NCBI RefSeq assembly: GCF_004368785.1
Contig: NZ_SODM01000002.1
Location: forward strand, 874,956-938,955
DNA from: Flavobacterium sp. 270
GTDB lineage: Bacteria; Bacteroidota; Bacteroidia; Flavobacteriales; Flavobacteriaceae
Length of the DNA: 64,000 nucleotides
Direction of reading: 5' to 3'
Positions 1 through 8,407 of this stretch are shown here, piece by piece. Positions within the stretch are counted from its first letter, which is position 1; the number at the start of each line of letters is the position of its first letter. Below the pieces are notes generated by a model. The model searched no databases and was not told the origin of the DNA. It worked only from the letters and a program-made list of their open reading frames with translations. Both the position numbers and the translations under genes were made by a program.

Positions 1-276
1 GTCATTTAAGGTAAAACCTTCCTGAACACTCGTTTCTAATCCAATTCTGTTCAACTCCAATTTAAGATAATTGGCAACCAATTCATGGTTCATAGAACCT
101 ACATAATGTGGTTTCTGCGCAATTATTTCGACTTGGCTTAAGGCTCTTTCTGTAGAAAATTCTGCAAGAGCTTCTTCGTCTTTCGAAATAAATTGCGGCA
201 TCATTGTGGCGTAAATGATACCTAAAATCGCAAGAACGCAGACTACGGCAAGAATTGAAGTTGGGTTTTTTTTCAT
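1..276 (-). CDS. M28 family metallopeptidase, N-terminal part (runs off the left edge)
   Basis: The reading frame opens at ATG 276-274 and stays open to the window edge, giving 92 residues. The product starts with a short basic stretch and one hydrophobic segment (about residues 7-27), then a soluble part with HYVGSMNH and VANYLKLELNRIGLE. In membrane-anchored M28 aminopeptidases (Fxna-like) this is the conserved region just before the zinc site: the 'same-site' loop and the helix. The zinc ligands themselves lie outside the window, so family membership rests on this short region. Only 13 bases separate it from the zinc-ribbon gene upstream, so the two are probably co-transcribed. I infer a membrane-bound exopeptidase; the substrate is unknown. 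Confidence 0.72.
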   Translation of the reverse strand, partial: MKKNPTSILAVVCVLAILGIIYATMMPQFISKDEEALAEFSTERALSQVEIIAQKPHYVGSMNHELVANYLKLELNRIGLETSVQEGFTLND

Positions 277-289
277 GATGGGGGCTATA

Positions 290-637
290 CTAAATTTCTT
301 TTTTTACAAGCATATAAGAATCATTGTCCAAAGGATAGTATCCTTGGTCATACAAAAAATAGTAGGTATTTCCTGTTTTGGTCTGCATAACATTCGTAAA
401 GAATTCAAAATCAAATCCTTTTGTCAACATTTTGTCTCTTGTTGTCTTTGATTTTCCTTCTGAATTTAATTCGGACAAAATACGGTAATTTTTGCGTAAT
501 TTATTGTTTATATTTCGCATAAAATTAGTACTGTCCTTATTTATTTTATTATTGTAAGCATTTCGACAACTATCTGAACAAAATTTCTTGTCTTGCCGGC
601 CTACAATTTCTTCTGAACATTCGAGACATGTCTTCAT
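290..637 (-). CDS. Small zinc-ribbon protein
   Basis: A 115-residue protein with a clear N-terminal zinc ribbon: C4 and C7 (CLEC) then C20 and C24 (CSDSC), the arrangement of DUF2116-like zinc ribbons. The rest is basic and Asn/Lys-rich (about 25-75), then an aromatic C-terminal part with YYFLYDQGYYPLD. There is no signal peptide or membrane segment, so it is cytoplasmic. Its ATG overlaps the stop codon of the upstream GNAT/nitrilase gene by 4 bases, and the M28 peptidase gene follows 13 bases downstream, so the three form one operon. Related proteins occur in flavobacteria, but I know of no demonstrated function; nucleic-acid or protein binding is a guess from the ribbon and the charge. Confidence 0.8.
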   Translation of the reverse strand: MKTCLECSEEIVGRQDKKFCSDSCRNAYNNKINKDSTNFMRNINNKLRKNYRILSELNSEGKSKTTRDKMLTKGFDFEFFTNVMQTKTGNTYYFLYDQGYYPLDNDSYMLVKKEI

Positions 638-2163
638 GGTTCCAGTTTTTTGATTTCATATAAATCATTTCTTCGGTCTTTTAGAATTCGAACACTTCCA
701 TGTTCGTGAAGATGTTTTAGTAAATTCAAATCAACATCAACGATCAAAGTCATTTCTGTATTTGGAGTTGCTTCGGCTTTAATTCCATTACTCGGAAAAG
801 CAAAATCAGATGGTGTAAACACAGAAGCCTGGGCATATTGAATGTCCATATTATTTACTTTTGGTAAATTGCCTACACAACCCGCAATCGCAACATAACA
901 TTCGTTTTCTATAGCACGCGCCTGCGAGCAATGTTTTACACGCGTATAAGCATTTTGAGTATCGGTTAAAAACGGCACAAACAAAATGTTCATTCCCTCG
1001 TTTGCCATAATTCTGGAAAGTTCAGGGAACTCAACATCATAACAAATCAAAATTCCAATTTTACCGCAATCCGTATCAAAAGTCTTAAACTGAGAACCGC
1101 CCTTCATTCCCCAATGCTGAACTTCGTTTGGCGTGATATGAATTTTGGTGTACATTTCTGAAGTTCCGTCTCTTTTACACAGAAAACCAACATTATATAA
1201 ATTACCATTATCTAAATAAGGCATACTTCCGGTAATAATATTGATGTTGTATGAAATAGAAAATTCCTGAAAACGTTTCCTGATTGGTTCAGAATGTCGG
1301 GCAATTTCACGAATGGCTTCTGCTTCAGATAAATGATTGTAATCTGCCATTAAAGGCGCAATAAAAAGTTCAGGAAACAAAGCAAAATCGCTTCCATACC
1401 CCGAAACGACATCAATAAAAAATTCTGCCTGCTCAAAAAACTCTTCCAAATTATTGAGCGGACGCATCTGCCATTGAATTAAACCCAGTCGAATTACACT
1501 TTTTTCAAGATTAATAAGCTTTGGGCTTTCATCATAATAAACATTATTCCATTCTAGAAGCACCGCAAACTCTTTAGATTCCTCGTCACCTTCCAGATAA
1601 TTTTTAATGATTCGCAAAACGTGAAAATCATTACTTAACTGAAAAGAAAGAACCGGATCGTGTATTTCTTTATGTTTTACCTTTTCTATATAATTTTTTG
1701 GAGTTAGTTTGCTGGCATATTCGCGATAGTTCGGAATCCTTCCTGCAAAAACTATGGCTTTTAGATTCAGCTGTTCGCAAAGTTCCTTTCTGGCATCGTA
1801 TAAACGGCGCCCTAAACGCAGTCCGCGATAATTAGGGTGTATAAAAACATCGATTCCGTATAGAATTTCAGCATCTTTATTGTGAGTAGAAAAAGTATAG
1901 TCGCCAAGAATTTGTTTATAGTTATGTCTTTTATCTACCAATTTTTCATCAACAATTAGCGATAAAGCAGATCCTACAACAACGCCGTCAACTAGAATAA
2001 CCAATTGGCCTTCTGGAAATATAGAGAGTAATTTTTTGATGTCGCTAGATTCCCAATACGAATTGGCCATTTCTGGATACGACTCAACCATTGAATTTTT
2101 CAATTGTTTGTAATCGTCTAATTGTAAGTTTCGAAGTTCAACTTTATTGATTTGTGTTTGCAT
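634..2163 (-). CDS. Bifunctional GNAT N-acetyltransferase / carbon-nitrogen hydrolase
   Basis: Two enzyme domains in 509 residues. Residues about 8-195 form a GNAT fold with an acetyl-CoA loop RGLRLG (113-118). Residues about 220-505 form a nitrilase-superfamily amidase with the full triad: E265 in FPELF, K340 in YTKIH and C374 in ILICYDVEFPE. Cytoplasmic; no signal peptide. A longer frame exists from a TTG at 2190, but ATG at 2163 is preferred because the TTG extension adds nine residues of no known domain. Such GNAT-nitrilase fusions are known in Bacteroidota and some Proteobacteria; the substrate is not established. Its stop overlaps the start of the zinc-ribbon gene, so it is probably the first gene of a three-gene operon. 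Confidence 0.9.
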   Translation of the reverse strand: MQTQINKVELRNLQLDDYKQLKNSMVESYPEMANSYWESSDIKKLLSIFPEGQLVILVDGVVVGSALSLIVDEKLVDKRHNYKQILGDYTFSTHNKDAEILYGIDVFIHPNYRGLRLGRRLYDARKELCEQLNLKAIVFAGRIPNYREYASKLTPKNYIEKVKHKEIHDPVLSFQLSNDFHVLRIIKNYLEGDEESKEFAVLLEWNNVYYDESPKLINLEKSVIRLGLIQWQMRPLNNLEEFFEQAEFFIDVVSGYGSDFALFPELFIAPLMADYNHLSEAEAIREIARHSEPIRKRFQEFSISYNINIITGSMPYLDNGNLYNVGFLCKRDGTSEMYTKIHITPNEVQHWGMKGGSQFKTFDTDCGKIGILICYDVEFPELSRIMANEGMNILFVPFLTDTQNAYTRVKHCSQARAIENECYVAIAGCVGNLPKVNNMDIQYAQASVFTPSDFAFPSNGIKAEATPNTEMTLIVDVDLNLLKHLHEHGSVRILKDRRNDLYEIKKLEP

Positions 2164-2267
2164 ACCGTAAGATTTATCTCGAATATACAAAAAATAATTG
2201 CCATTTACAAACGTTTACAAGTAGTTACGGTCGAAAGCAAATTGTTGGATTTTGAAAATTTAAAAAT

Positions 2268-2300
2268 AAACCCAACATGTTTTTAAAACCTGTTGGGTTT
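2268..2300 (-). terminator. Rho-independent terminator after the DUF2461 gene
   Basis: A 10-bp perfect stem (AAACCCAACA paired with TGTTGGGTTT) surrounds a 13-base loop. On the minus strand it is followed by a T-rich tract and lies 18 bases past the DUF2461 stop. The core resembles the hairpin after serS at 22079-22112. Confidence 0.75.
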
Positions 2301-2318
2301 ACAAAATAATCAAATTGA

Positions 2319-3011
2319 TTATAAAATAGAAGCTCCATTAATATCGGTTGTGAGTACTTCACTCATATAATCAAAAAAGGGTTTCATGTTTTGAAATGTT
2401 TCTAAAGCCTGATCCAAAAATAAAGGGCTTAATACTTCTTTATCGGTAAAACGTTTGATAATCAAAAATTGCTTAAAACGAAGCAAATCAATCGCTTCAT
2501 GATTGATGTCAAATCCTTTTGGTGCAGTTTTGAGTTGTTCGCCTTGCAAAGTTCCAAAAGTACTAACAAAAGATTTTGACTGTAGAATTTCCTGCATTCT
2601 TTTTGGGTCGTGAGCAAATTCGCTTCTTATGCGTTTTAAATCTCCGGCATTTGGTCCCCAGAAACCGCCGGCGAGAAAACTATTTCCTTGTTCCAAATGA
2701 AAATAATAACCGCCACGTCTTTCTTTTGTTGCGCGGGTATAACTGCCACCCCAAAAAGTTTTAAATGGGGTTTTGTCTTTAGAAAAACGAATGTCACGGT
2801 AAATTCTGTAAACGCTTTTTTTGCCCGAAGCTGTTTCTAAAACATCAGTTTTAGAGAGTTCATGAAGCAAAGCGTCTGCAAAAGTTTCAATATGATTTAA
2901 TTCTTTTAAGTATTCAGGTTTATTATTTTCAAACCAGGGTTTATTGTTGTTTGCTTTAAGTTGCTGCAAAAAATCCAGACTGGATTTGGGTATAGTGATG
3001 TTGTTTTTCAT
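2319..3011 (-). CDS. DUF2461 domain-containing protein
   Basis: A 230-residue cytoplasmic protein matching the whole DUF2461 (TIGR02453) family. Hallmarks are NNNKPWF near residue 21, YRIYRDIRFSKDKTPFK around 68-84, GGYYFHLE around 100 and GGFWGP around 115. These conserved aromatic and basic blocks are typical of the family, which is widespread in bacteria and fungi but has no established biochemical role. It stands alone: a terminator precedes it and another follows it, so it is probably monocistronic. The family assignment is firm; I do not assign a function. Confidence 0.9.
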   Translation of the reverse strand: MKNNITIPKSSLDFLQQLKANNNKPWFENNKPEYLKELNHIETFADALLHELSKTDVLETASGKKSVYRIYRDIRFSKDKTPFKTFWGGSYTRATKERRGGYYFHLEQGNSFLAGGFWGPNAGDLKRIRSEFAHDPKRMQEILQSKSFVSTFGTLQGEQLKTAPKGFDINHEAIDLLRFKQFLIIKRFTDKEVLSPLFLDQALETFQNMKPFFDYMSEVLTTDINGASIL

Positions 3012-3060
3012 AATTAAAAATTGAATCGTAAGTTAAGAAGACGACTCCAATTAAAACTAA

Positions 3061-3092
3061 AAACCCACCAAAATTTTGGTGGGTTTTTTATA
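3061..3092 (-). terminator. Rho-independent terminator
   Basis: A perfect palindromic stem (AAACCCACCAAAA with TTTTGGTGGGTTT) flanked by A and T runs, just past the stop of the minus-strand small cysteine protein. It separates that gene from DUF2461. The symmetry means it could act on both strands. Confidence 0.8.
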
Positions 3093-3098
3093 TATTAT

Positions 3099-3281
3099 TT
3101 AAGCGGTTTTTTTCAATAAATCGAACATAGGACAACGCGAACAACGTTTCTTTTCGCTTTTTTTAAATTTCTCACAGCAAGAAGACTTGCAGTTATCCAT
3201 TTTTTTAAGCTTATCAAGGATTTCCTGATTCTTTTTTTTCTTCTTCTTGTCCTTGTCTTTGACCTTATCTTTCTTGCACAC
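3099..3281 (-). CDS. Small lysine-rich cysteine protein
   Basis: A 60-residue, very basic protein. The first half is almost entirely Lys/Asp; the second half carries CKSSCCEKF and CSRCPMF, giving six Cys besides the one at position 2. The pattern CxxxCC...CxxC suggests metal or Fe-S binding, but no family is recognised with certainty. The start is probably GTG at 3281: the nearby ATG at 3288 is in another frame and stops after seven codons. It lies between ferritin and DUF2461 with its own terminator, so it is probably a single transcription unit. Closeness to ferritin hints at metal handling, which is inference only. Confidence 0.65.
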   Translation of the reverse strand: MCKKDKVKDKDKKKKKKNQEILDKLKKMDNCKSSCCEKFKKSEKKRCSRCPMFDLLKKTA

Positions 3282-3361
3282 TTTTCATCTCAATTATAAA
3301 ACTGAGACAAATATATACTAAAAATGTTATTTTTATATATTCTAAATAAACTTTAACTTTT

Positions 3362-3880
3362 TTATTTAGGATTGATTGCGATTGAACTTGTAACCGTTAA
3401 TTGCTGAATATCACGATCAAACAAGTAAAGTCCACCTTTATCATCTCCAATCAAATTGATTTTATCAAGGATAGATTTAGCTGTCGCTTCTTCTTCGATT
3501 TGTTCTGATACATACCATTGTAAGAAATTATGTGTTGCATAATCTTTTTCAGAAAAAGTAATGTGTACCAATTCGTTGATAGATTCTGAAACAAAAATTT
3601 CATGATTATAAAGCGCTTCAAACATTTCTTTAAATGTAGAATAAGAAGTTTTAGGTGCTTTTAGATCTGTAATCTGAGCGTGTCCTCCGCGTTCGTTTAC
3701 ATACTTAACTAATTTAAGCATGTGTGCACGCTCTTCGTCTGATTGTGTGTACATAAATTGAGCGATTCCTTCTAATCCGTGTACTTCAGCCCAACAAGCC
3801 ATAGAAAGGTAAGTTTGCGAAGATTCTGCCTCTATGCGAATTTGTTTGTTTAAAGCTGTTTCAATATTTTTTGATAGCAT
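3362..3880 (-). CDS. ftnA: Ferritin (non-haem iron storage)
   Basis: A 172-residue bacterial ferritin that assembles into a 24-subunit shell oxidising Fe(II) and storing it as ferric mineral in the cytoplasm. Ferroxidase ligands are visible: E17, Y24, E50 and H53 (from SDEERAH), then the EQIEEE segment in the fourth helix with the Gln/Glu pair. Length and order match FtnA from start to end, with no haem-binding Met as in bacterioferritin. The gene has about 240 bases of upstream spacer and no close partner on the same strand, so it is likely monocistronic. Iron or oxidative control would be expected from other species, but I see no clear operator. Confidence 0.95.
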   Translation of the reverse strand: MLSKNIETALNKQIRIEAESSQTYLSMACWAEVHGLEGIAQFMYTQSDEERAHMLKLVKYVNERGGHAQITDLKAPKTSYSTFKEMFEALYNHEIFVSESINELVHITFSEKDYATHNFLQWYVSEQIEEEATAKSILDKINLIGDDKGGLYLFDRDIQQLTVTSSIAINPK

Positions 3881-4066
3881 AATAGTGTCTTTTTTGTAAA
3901 ATTAAGAAAAAATCAGCAATTAAGAAATTCTACATTCATCTTGAGAGCAATTCAGATTCAGACTAAATATAGCATCTGTTTGTTTTTGAGATAATAAGCA
4001 TCCAAATTTTTATAATAAGGGAAAATTTTTTCTAAAGAAAATAGGATATAAAGGCAGTTATAATGC

Positions 4067-4102
4067 AAAAAAAGCCCTAAATATTTCATTTAGGGCTTTT
4101 AG
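4067..4102 (-). terminator. Rho-independent terminator after the OmpA-family gene
   Basis: AAAAAAAGCCCTAAAT pairs with ATTTAGGGCTTTT around a short loop. It lies 18 bases past the stop of the minus-strand OmpA gene and is followed on that strand by a T run. Confidence 0.85.
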
Positions 4103-4119
4103 TACTAATTCAGAAGTTT

Positions 4120-5265
4120 TTATTTCACTTTAAAAGTAACTCTTCTTGCTAATCTTCTAGCTTCTTCAGATTCTTTTGCAATACTCATGTCTGCTCCCTG
4201 AGCTACAACATTAATTCTAGAGGATGCAATACCCGCTTTCTCTAAAATAGTTTTTACATTGTTTGCTCTTGCAAGAGATAATTTATCATTGTATTGTGAT
4301 TGACCACCAACCTGATCAGCATATCCAATCAAATCAACAGATGCAGATGGATTGTTTTTCAAGTAAGTTAAAACAACATCTAAAGCTGCAGTTGATGTTT
4401 CAGCTGGAGTAGATTTATTAAAATCAAAATAAACACTAAAGTATTTATCATTGATCATGTTTTTAATCAAATCTTTTTCAGCTGGTGCCGGAGCATTTAC
4501 TTGTTTTTCTACAATAGTTGGTTTTTGTTCAGATATAGTTTTAACCTTAGCTGTAAGATCGCTAACTTGATTTTCTAATGCAGCAACATCAGCATTGTTT
4601 GAAATAACTACCCAGTCAGCATGTTTTTCATGTTTTCCTAAGTAAACATTTAAACCTACAGTTCCGTTAAAAAGCAATCCAGAGAAACCTCTGTTGTTTG
4701 TCGCACCATTACCGTCAAAAGTACGGTCTTGATATGCGTTAGCAATAGTTGTAATATCTCCTGTTAAAGCGATTCTGTCAGTCAATCTAATTTGTCCTGT
4801 TAAACCAGCCATTAAATTACCAACCCAGTCTTTAGTGTTTAGATCGCTGTTGTCTAATCTTCCAACACCAAAACCTGCATGTCCTAATAAACCAAAAGTT
4901 TTGGTCCAGGTTTCAAAATTCATGATTCTTCCTAAGTTAGCTACAGCTTGCAAATCTGCTCTGTAGTATTTAGAATCAAAATTAAGAGAACTGTTTTTTT
5001 GTTCGGTTAAGCTATTGTATCCAACATCAGCTTTTAAACCGAATTTGTTGTTTAACATATATCTTACCCCTAAATCAACAGTAAACGGACTGATTCTGTC
5101 TGTGTAATATGAGTTTGAAGTAAATGGACGTTGAGGTTTGTTAAAACCACCGCCAAGATCAACTGACCATTTGTTGTATTGGTCACCTACGTTTTCTGTT
5201 TTTTCCTGAGCATGTAAAGCAGTAAAACTTACTGTAATTGCCAAGATAGCCACAATCTTTTTCAT
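4120..5265 (-). CDS. OmpA family outer membrane protein
   Basis: A 381-residue exported protein. Residues 1-19 are a signal peptide ending in LHAQ. About 25-205 are alternating aromatic/glycine strands typical of an eight-stranded beta-barrel (the PorF/OmpA-like part in flavobacteria), about 225-255 a short coiled region, and 270-381 the OmpA C-terminal peptidoglycan-binding domain with YFDFNKS, IGYADQVGG and the NDKLSLARANNV helix. It would anchor the outer membrane to the cell wall. It is flanked by long spacers and its own terminator, as expected for an abundant single-gene unit. The barrel strands are read by eye; the C-terminal domain is certain. Confidence 0.93.
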   Translation of the reverse strand: MKKIVAILAITVSFTALHAQEKTENVGDQYNKWSVDLGGGFNKPQRPFTSNSYYTDRISPFTVDLGVRYMLNNKFGLKADVGYNSLTEQKNSSLNFDSKYYRADLQAVANLGRIMNFETWTKTFGLLGHAGFGVGRLDNSDLNTKDWVGNLMAGLTGQIRLTDRIALTGDITTIANAYQDRTFDGNGATNNRGFSGLLFNGTVGLNVYLGKHEKHADWVVISNNADVAALENQVSDLTAKVKTISEQKPTIVEKQVNAPAPAEKDLIKNMINDKYFSVYFDFNKSTPAETSTAALDVVLTYLKNNPSASVDLIGYADQVGGQSQYNDKLSLARANNVKTILEKAGIASSRINVVAQGADMSIAKESEEARRLARRVTFKVK

Positions 5266-5451
5266 TGTTATTTGAGATTTTAAATTTTCGTCAAAAAAAC
5301 AACGTATTGTAAGAATTATCGTCCGCTAGAAGTTATAAATACAACAGAATAAGACAGCGGTGCAATGTGGGGAAGAAATTATGTGTTAAGTATTTAGTAT
5401 TTAGAATTTTAATGTTTTTAACTTTTCAAAAATTAACTTATTTGAACTCAT

Positions 5452-6846
5452 TTAGTTATATCCATCAGTAAACTTTCGCATTACATATTGCTTTAAAAGA
5501 GAATCATAGTATCCGAGTATACTATAGTTTGTAAGCTTTAAAATGTTTTGCTGTTTTATTTCTTTATGATTGTCAATAAAATAATAGATTTTGTCAGTAG
5601 CAAGTGGCTCTTGATCTTTACGGGTTGTTTCTAAATTTTTGTTTAGAATACTTTCAAAAAATGCACTTTCTATATAGGAACTTTCATAATCATCACCAGG
5701 ATAACTATTAAAGTTATTATCTGCGGTAAAAAAATTTTCACTATCATTCCAGGAAGAATAATGAGTGCTGATTCCTCCAATGGTTAAAAAAAGATTTTTT
5801 CTGTTTTTGAATACAGATAAGCCAATATCAGAAAATGATAATTGTTTTAGAAATTTAGCTGTATTCTTTACTTTTCGGGGTTTCAAATTCTCTTTTTGAA
5901 TAAGCAATGGAGAATTTTTAAAACCGATAGTGTCTTTCTTCACGACGGTAAAGTTTTTAATCAATTCGCCGGAATTAAAATCTTTGATGTCTAATAATAG
6001 CTGATCTGAATTTGCACTAAGCTGATAAAGTTTGTTTTCATGATAAAATGAATTAGAAGATTTTGCGCTATTTTCGGTCGTTGGCGGTATAAATTCTCTT
6101 TCTTTTATTTCAAGATTTTCAATATTAATGTCAAAAAACTGTGTTTTTCCAGGATTATGATCTAATGTTAAGATCAAGCGATTTGGCAATGTATAAAGTT
6201 TGGTTTTGGCAATAGCTTTATACAATTCGTTGTATTCGCCAGAATCCATTTTTCGAATTGGATATTGTCTCAAAATCTGATTGAATGTAACTTTTCGTAT
6301 TTTTTGATCCAGAAAAGTAAAAGGTGAAAAATCAAGGAATTTTTCTTGAACCGTTCCGTTGTTAAAAACAAACAATGTAAGTCCTTGTTTATCTTCGTTT
6401 TGCATCAACAGATAAAAAGCATTGTCTTTTTTATACTGTGTAACCAATAATTGGTTGTCAGGAAAATCAAATTTTAATGCTTTTGAAGTTTTGGTTTCCA
6501 GATAATATTTAATAATAATGATATTTTTACTTGCAGGTGAAAGCCAGTATAAAGTCGGATTTCCGTCCTCGCCAAAACTGTAACCCATTAAGATTTTGCT
6601 CTCACTATATTTTCGGGTTTCGGTAAATTGATCTTTTAAGAATAATGCACTATTGTACTTTAAGATTGTAAAATTCTCGGGAGAAGCAATGAAAGCAAAT
6701 ACGTCGTGGGTGACTGTATTTTCTGCATTAACAATTTGAGATTGCCCTTCTTGATTGTTTAGATCTAAAGGATAAGAAGTTAATACTGTTTGACTTAATA
6801 AAACAGTATTGCAAAATACAGCCAGTAAAAAGTAAATTTGTTTCAT
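5452..6846 (-). CDS. Exported protein of unknown function
   Basis: A 464-residue protein with an N-terminal signal peptide (about 1-19, ending near LLSQ) and no lipobox, so it is probably periplasmic or on the outer membrane. I do not recognise a family. The body is rich in short hydrophobic/polar strands with recurring FNNG, LTLDHNPGKT and LFLTIGG-like segments, which could be a beta-propeller, but no repeat is clear enough to claim it. The downstream acetyltransferase gene starts in a different context 34 bases away, so shared transcription is possible. There is no C-terminal T9SS signal. Confidence 0.75.
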   Translation of the reverse strand: MKQIYFLLAVFCNTVLLSQTVLTSYPLDLNNQEGQSQIVNAENTVTHDVFAFIASPENFTILKYNSALFLKDQFTETRKYSESKILMGYSFGEDGNPTLYWLSPASKNIIIIKYYLETKTSKALKFDFPDNQLLVTQYKKDNAFYLLMQNEDKQGLTLFVFNNGTVQEKFLDFSPFTFLDQKIRKVTFNQILRQYPIRKMDSGEYNELYKAIAKTKLYTLPNRLILTLDHNPGKTQFFDINIENLEIKEREFIPPTTENSAKSSNSFYHENKLYQLSANSDQLLLDIKDFNSGELIKNFTVVKKDTIGFKNSPLLIQKENLKPRKVKNTAKFLKQLSFSDIGLSVFKNRKNLFLTIGGISTHYSSWNDSENFFTADNNFNSYPGDDYESSYIESAFFESILNKNLETTRKDQEPLATDKIYYFIDNHKEIKQQNILKLTNYSILGYYDSLLKQYVMRKFTDGYN

Positions 6847-6880
6847 ATATTTTTACGGACAAAAATCATTCCATTAATTT

Positions 6881-7510
6881 CTAATTATCCATTAGTTCCT
6901 GAAAGTAATCTACAAACTTTCCTAAATGTAAACCGTCCATTAAACCATGATGTACATAAACAGCCATAGATATGGTTCTTTTTCCAGATTCTGAAACCAT
7001 CATTTTGCCGAAAGAAACTTTAGGACAGCTGTCTGGATAACTAAAACTGCGCGCATGTGTAAGCGAGGTGAAATTTAACCACGGAATTGCCGAAAAATGT
7101 ATGACATTATCATCTTTAAATTCTCGGGTAAAAAGCCCGGTTGTATGTTGAATTCGCTCAATTTCTGCTAAAGCATTTTGTTCAAAAACCTTAAAATCTG
7201 CATTATATTCAATCAATGAAAACCCGAAGGTACCATCTTCACGGCCAATTGTTGCCGAAACATCTATTCGGTCGTTAATGAATATTTGATCTTTGTCAAT
7301 TCTATATTTGAAGTTTTCTATTGTATTTACTGCTGTTAACGTCTTATGGAGATAATAAATAAAGAAAGAAGCTTTCAGACTTTTAGCATTTTGATATGCT
7401 TTTGTACAGTCAATTTCTACAGTTGCGCCAAAAAACGGCTCTTCCATTTGTTTGAAATGCGCAAAATGCTCTTTTCTGTTCCAGTTTTCTAAATCTAAAA
7501 GTGTTTTCAT
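6881..7510 (-). CDS. Chloramphenicol acetyltransferase-fold O-acetyltransferase
   Basis: A 209-residue protein with the full length and signature of the CatA fold: IPWLNFTSLTH before the active site, and the C-terminal HHGLMDGLHLGKF block in which H188 is the general base and D192 its partner. The enzyme is a cytoplasmic trimer that moves acetyl from acetyl-CoA to a hydroxyl. Many chromosomal members of this family in Bacteroidota are annotated as chloramphenicol acetyltransferases without proof of resistance. The ATG overlaps the stop of the HAD hydrolase gene by one base (TAATG), so the two are translationally coupled. Whether it acts on chloramphenicol or a cell metabolite cannot be told from sequence. 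Confidence 0.87.
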   Translation of the reverse strand: MKTLLDLENWNRKEHFAHFKQMEEPFFGATVEIDCTKAYQNAKSLKASFFIYYLHKTLTAVNTIENFKYRIDKDQIFINDRIDVSATIGREDGTFGFSLIEYNADFKVFEQNALAEIERIQHTTGLFTREFKDDNVIHFSAIPWLNFTSLTHARSFSYPDSCPKVSFGKMMVSESGKRTISMAVYVHHGLMDGLHLGKFVDYFQELMDN

Positions 7511-8217
7511 TATAATAAATTATTTACCACTTCGGTAATTTTTTCGAATGAACTAAAATGTTCGTGTTCGACTTTATGACTAATTTTTTCGTGCTCCCAA
7601 GTAGTGTGAAACGGAATGTGAACGGCATATCCTCCAATTTCTAAAACAGGCAGAACATCTGATTTTAAAGAATTTCCGATCATTAAAAATTCGCTTGGCT
7701 GAATGTCTAAACGACCTAGTAATTTCTGGTAATCAATTTCTTGTTTGTCTGACATTACCTCGATATGGTGAAAATAATGACCCAATCCAGAACGATGCAA
7801 TTTGCTGTGCTGGTCTTTTAAATCGCCTTTTGTCGCAACAACCAATTTGTATTTTCCGTGAAGCGCTTGTAAAGTTTCTTCAACTCCGTCTAAAAGTTCG
7901 ATTGGTTTTTCAAGTAATTCTTTTCCGTATTTGATGATTTTTTGAATCACTTCAACCGGAATTGTATTGTTGGAAATATTCATTGCGGCTTCAATCATTG
8001 ACAAAATATAGCCTTTGATTCCGTAACCGTATAACGATAAATTTTCAATTTCAATTTTGAATAATTCCTGCGAAATACCCTGATGCGAAAGATAATCTTC
8101 CATCAAAGCACAAAATTTATGTTCGGTTTCCTGAAAGTACGGCTCGTTTACAAATAAAGTATCATCGGCATCAAATGCAATTACTTTTAAGTTTGGAATT
8201 TTGCTTTTATGTAACAT
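7510..8217 (-). CDS. HAD family hydrolase
   Basis: A 235-residue cytoplasmic haloacid-dehalogenase-type phosphatase. Motif I is FDADDT with nucleophile D16 and acid D18; motif II is the VVATKGD strand (Thr); motif IV is IGNSLKSDV. A helical cap lies between motifs I and II (about 20-110), so this is a C1-cap type like phosphoglycolate or nucleotide phosphatases. The substrate is unknown. It is upstream of and coupled by one base to the CAT-fold acetyltransferase. Its 5' side is a repeat-rich spacer of 190 bases. Confidence 0.9.
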   Translation of the reverse strand: MLHKSKIPNLKVIAFDADDTLFVNEPYFQETEHKFCALMEDYLSHQGISQELFKIEIENLSLYGYGIKGYILSMIEAAMNISNNTIPVEVIQKIIKYGKELLEKPIELLDGVEETLQALHGKYKLVVATKGDLKDQHSKLHRSGLGHYFHHIEVMSDKQEIDYQKLLGRLDIQPSEFLMIGNSLKSDVLPVLEIGGYAVHIPFHTTWEHEKISHKVEHEHFSSFEKITEVVNNLL

Positions 8218-8234
8218 AAGTTTTTTGTTTCAAG

Positions 8235-8405
8235 TTTGTTTTTGTTTCAGGTTTCAGGTTTTTTGCCACGAATCACACGAATTGGGAACTAATTTTTAAT
8301 CAGCTTAAATCTTTATAAATCTGCGTGAAACTTTTTTGCCACAGATTAAATGATTAATAAGATCTTTTAGCTAAAATAAAAAGAATCAGCCTAAATCTGC
8401 GAGCA
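8235..8405. repeat. Intergenic spacer made of degenerate repeated words
   Basis: The spacer holds words such as TTTCAGGTTTCAGG, GCCACGAATCACACGAATT, AAATCTGCGTGAAAC, GCCACAGATT and AAATCTGCGAGCAAA. The CAGATT/AATCTGCG words recur in other spacers of the window at 11588-11702, 11928-12006 and 62036-62125. No open frame is present. Confidence 0.55.
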
Positions 8406-8407
8406 AA

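Noticed and set aside
2164..2190. TTG-started extension of the GNAT/nitrilase protein
   Set aside because: Adds nine residues without domain content, while ATG 2163 is available directly before the GNAT domain.
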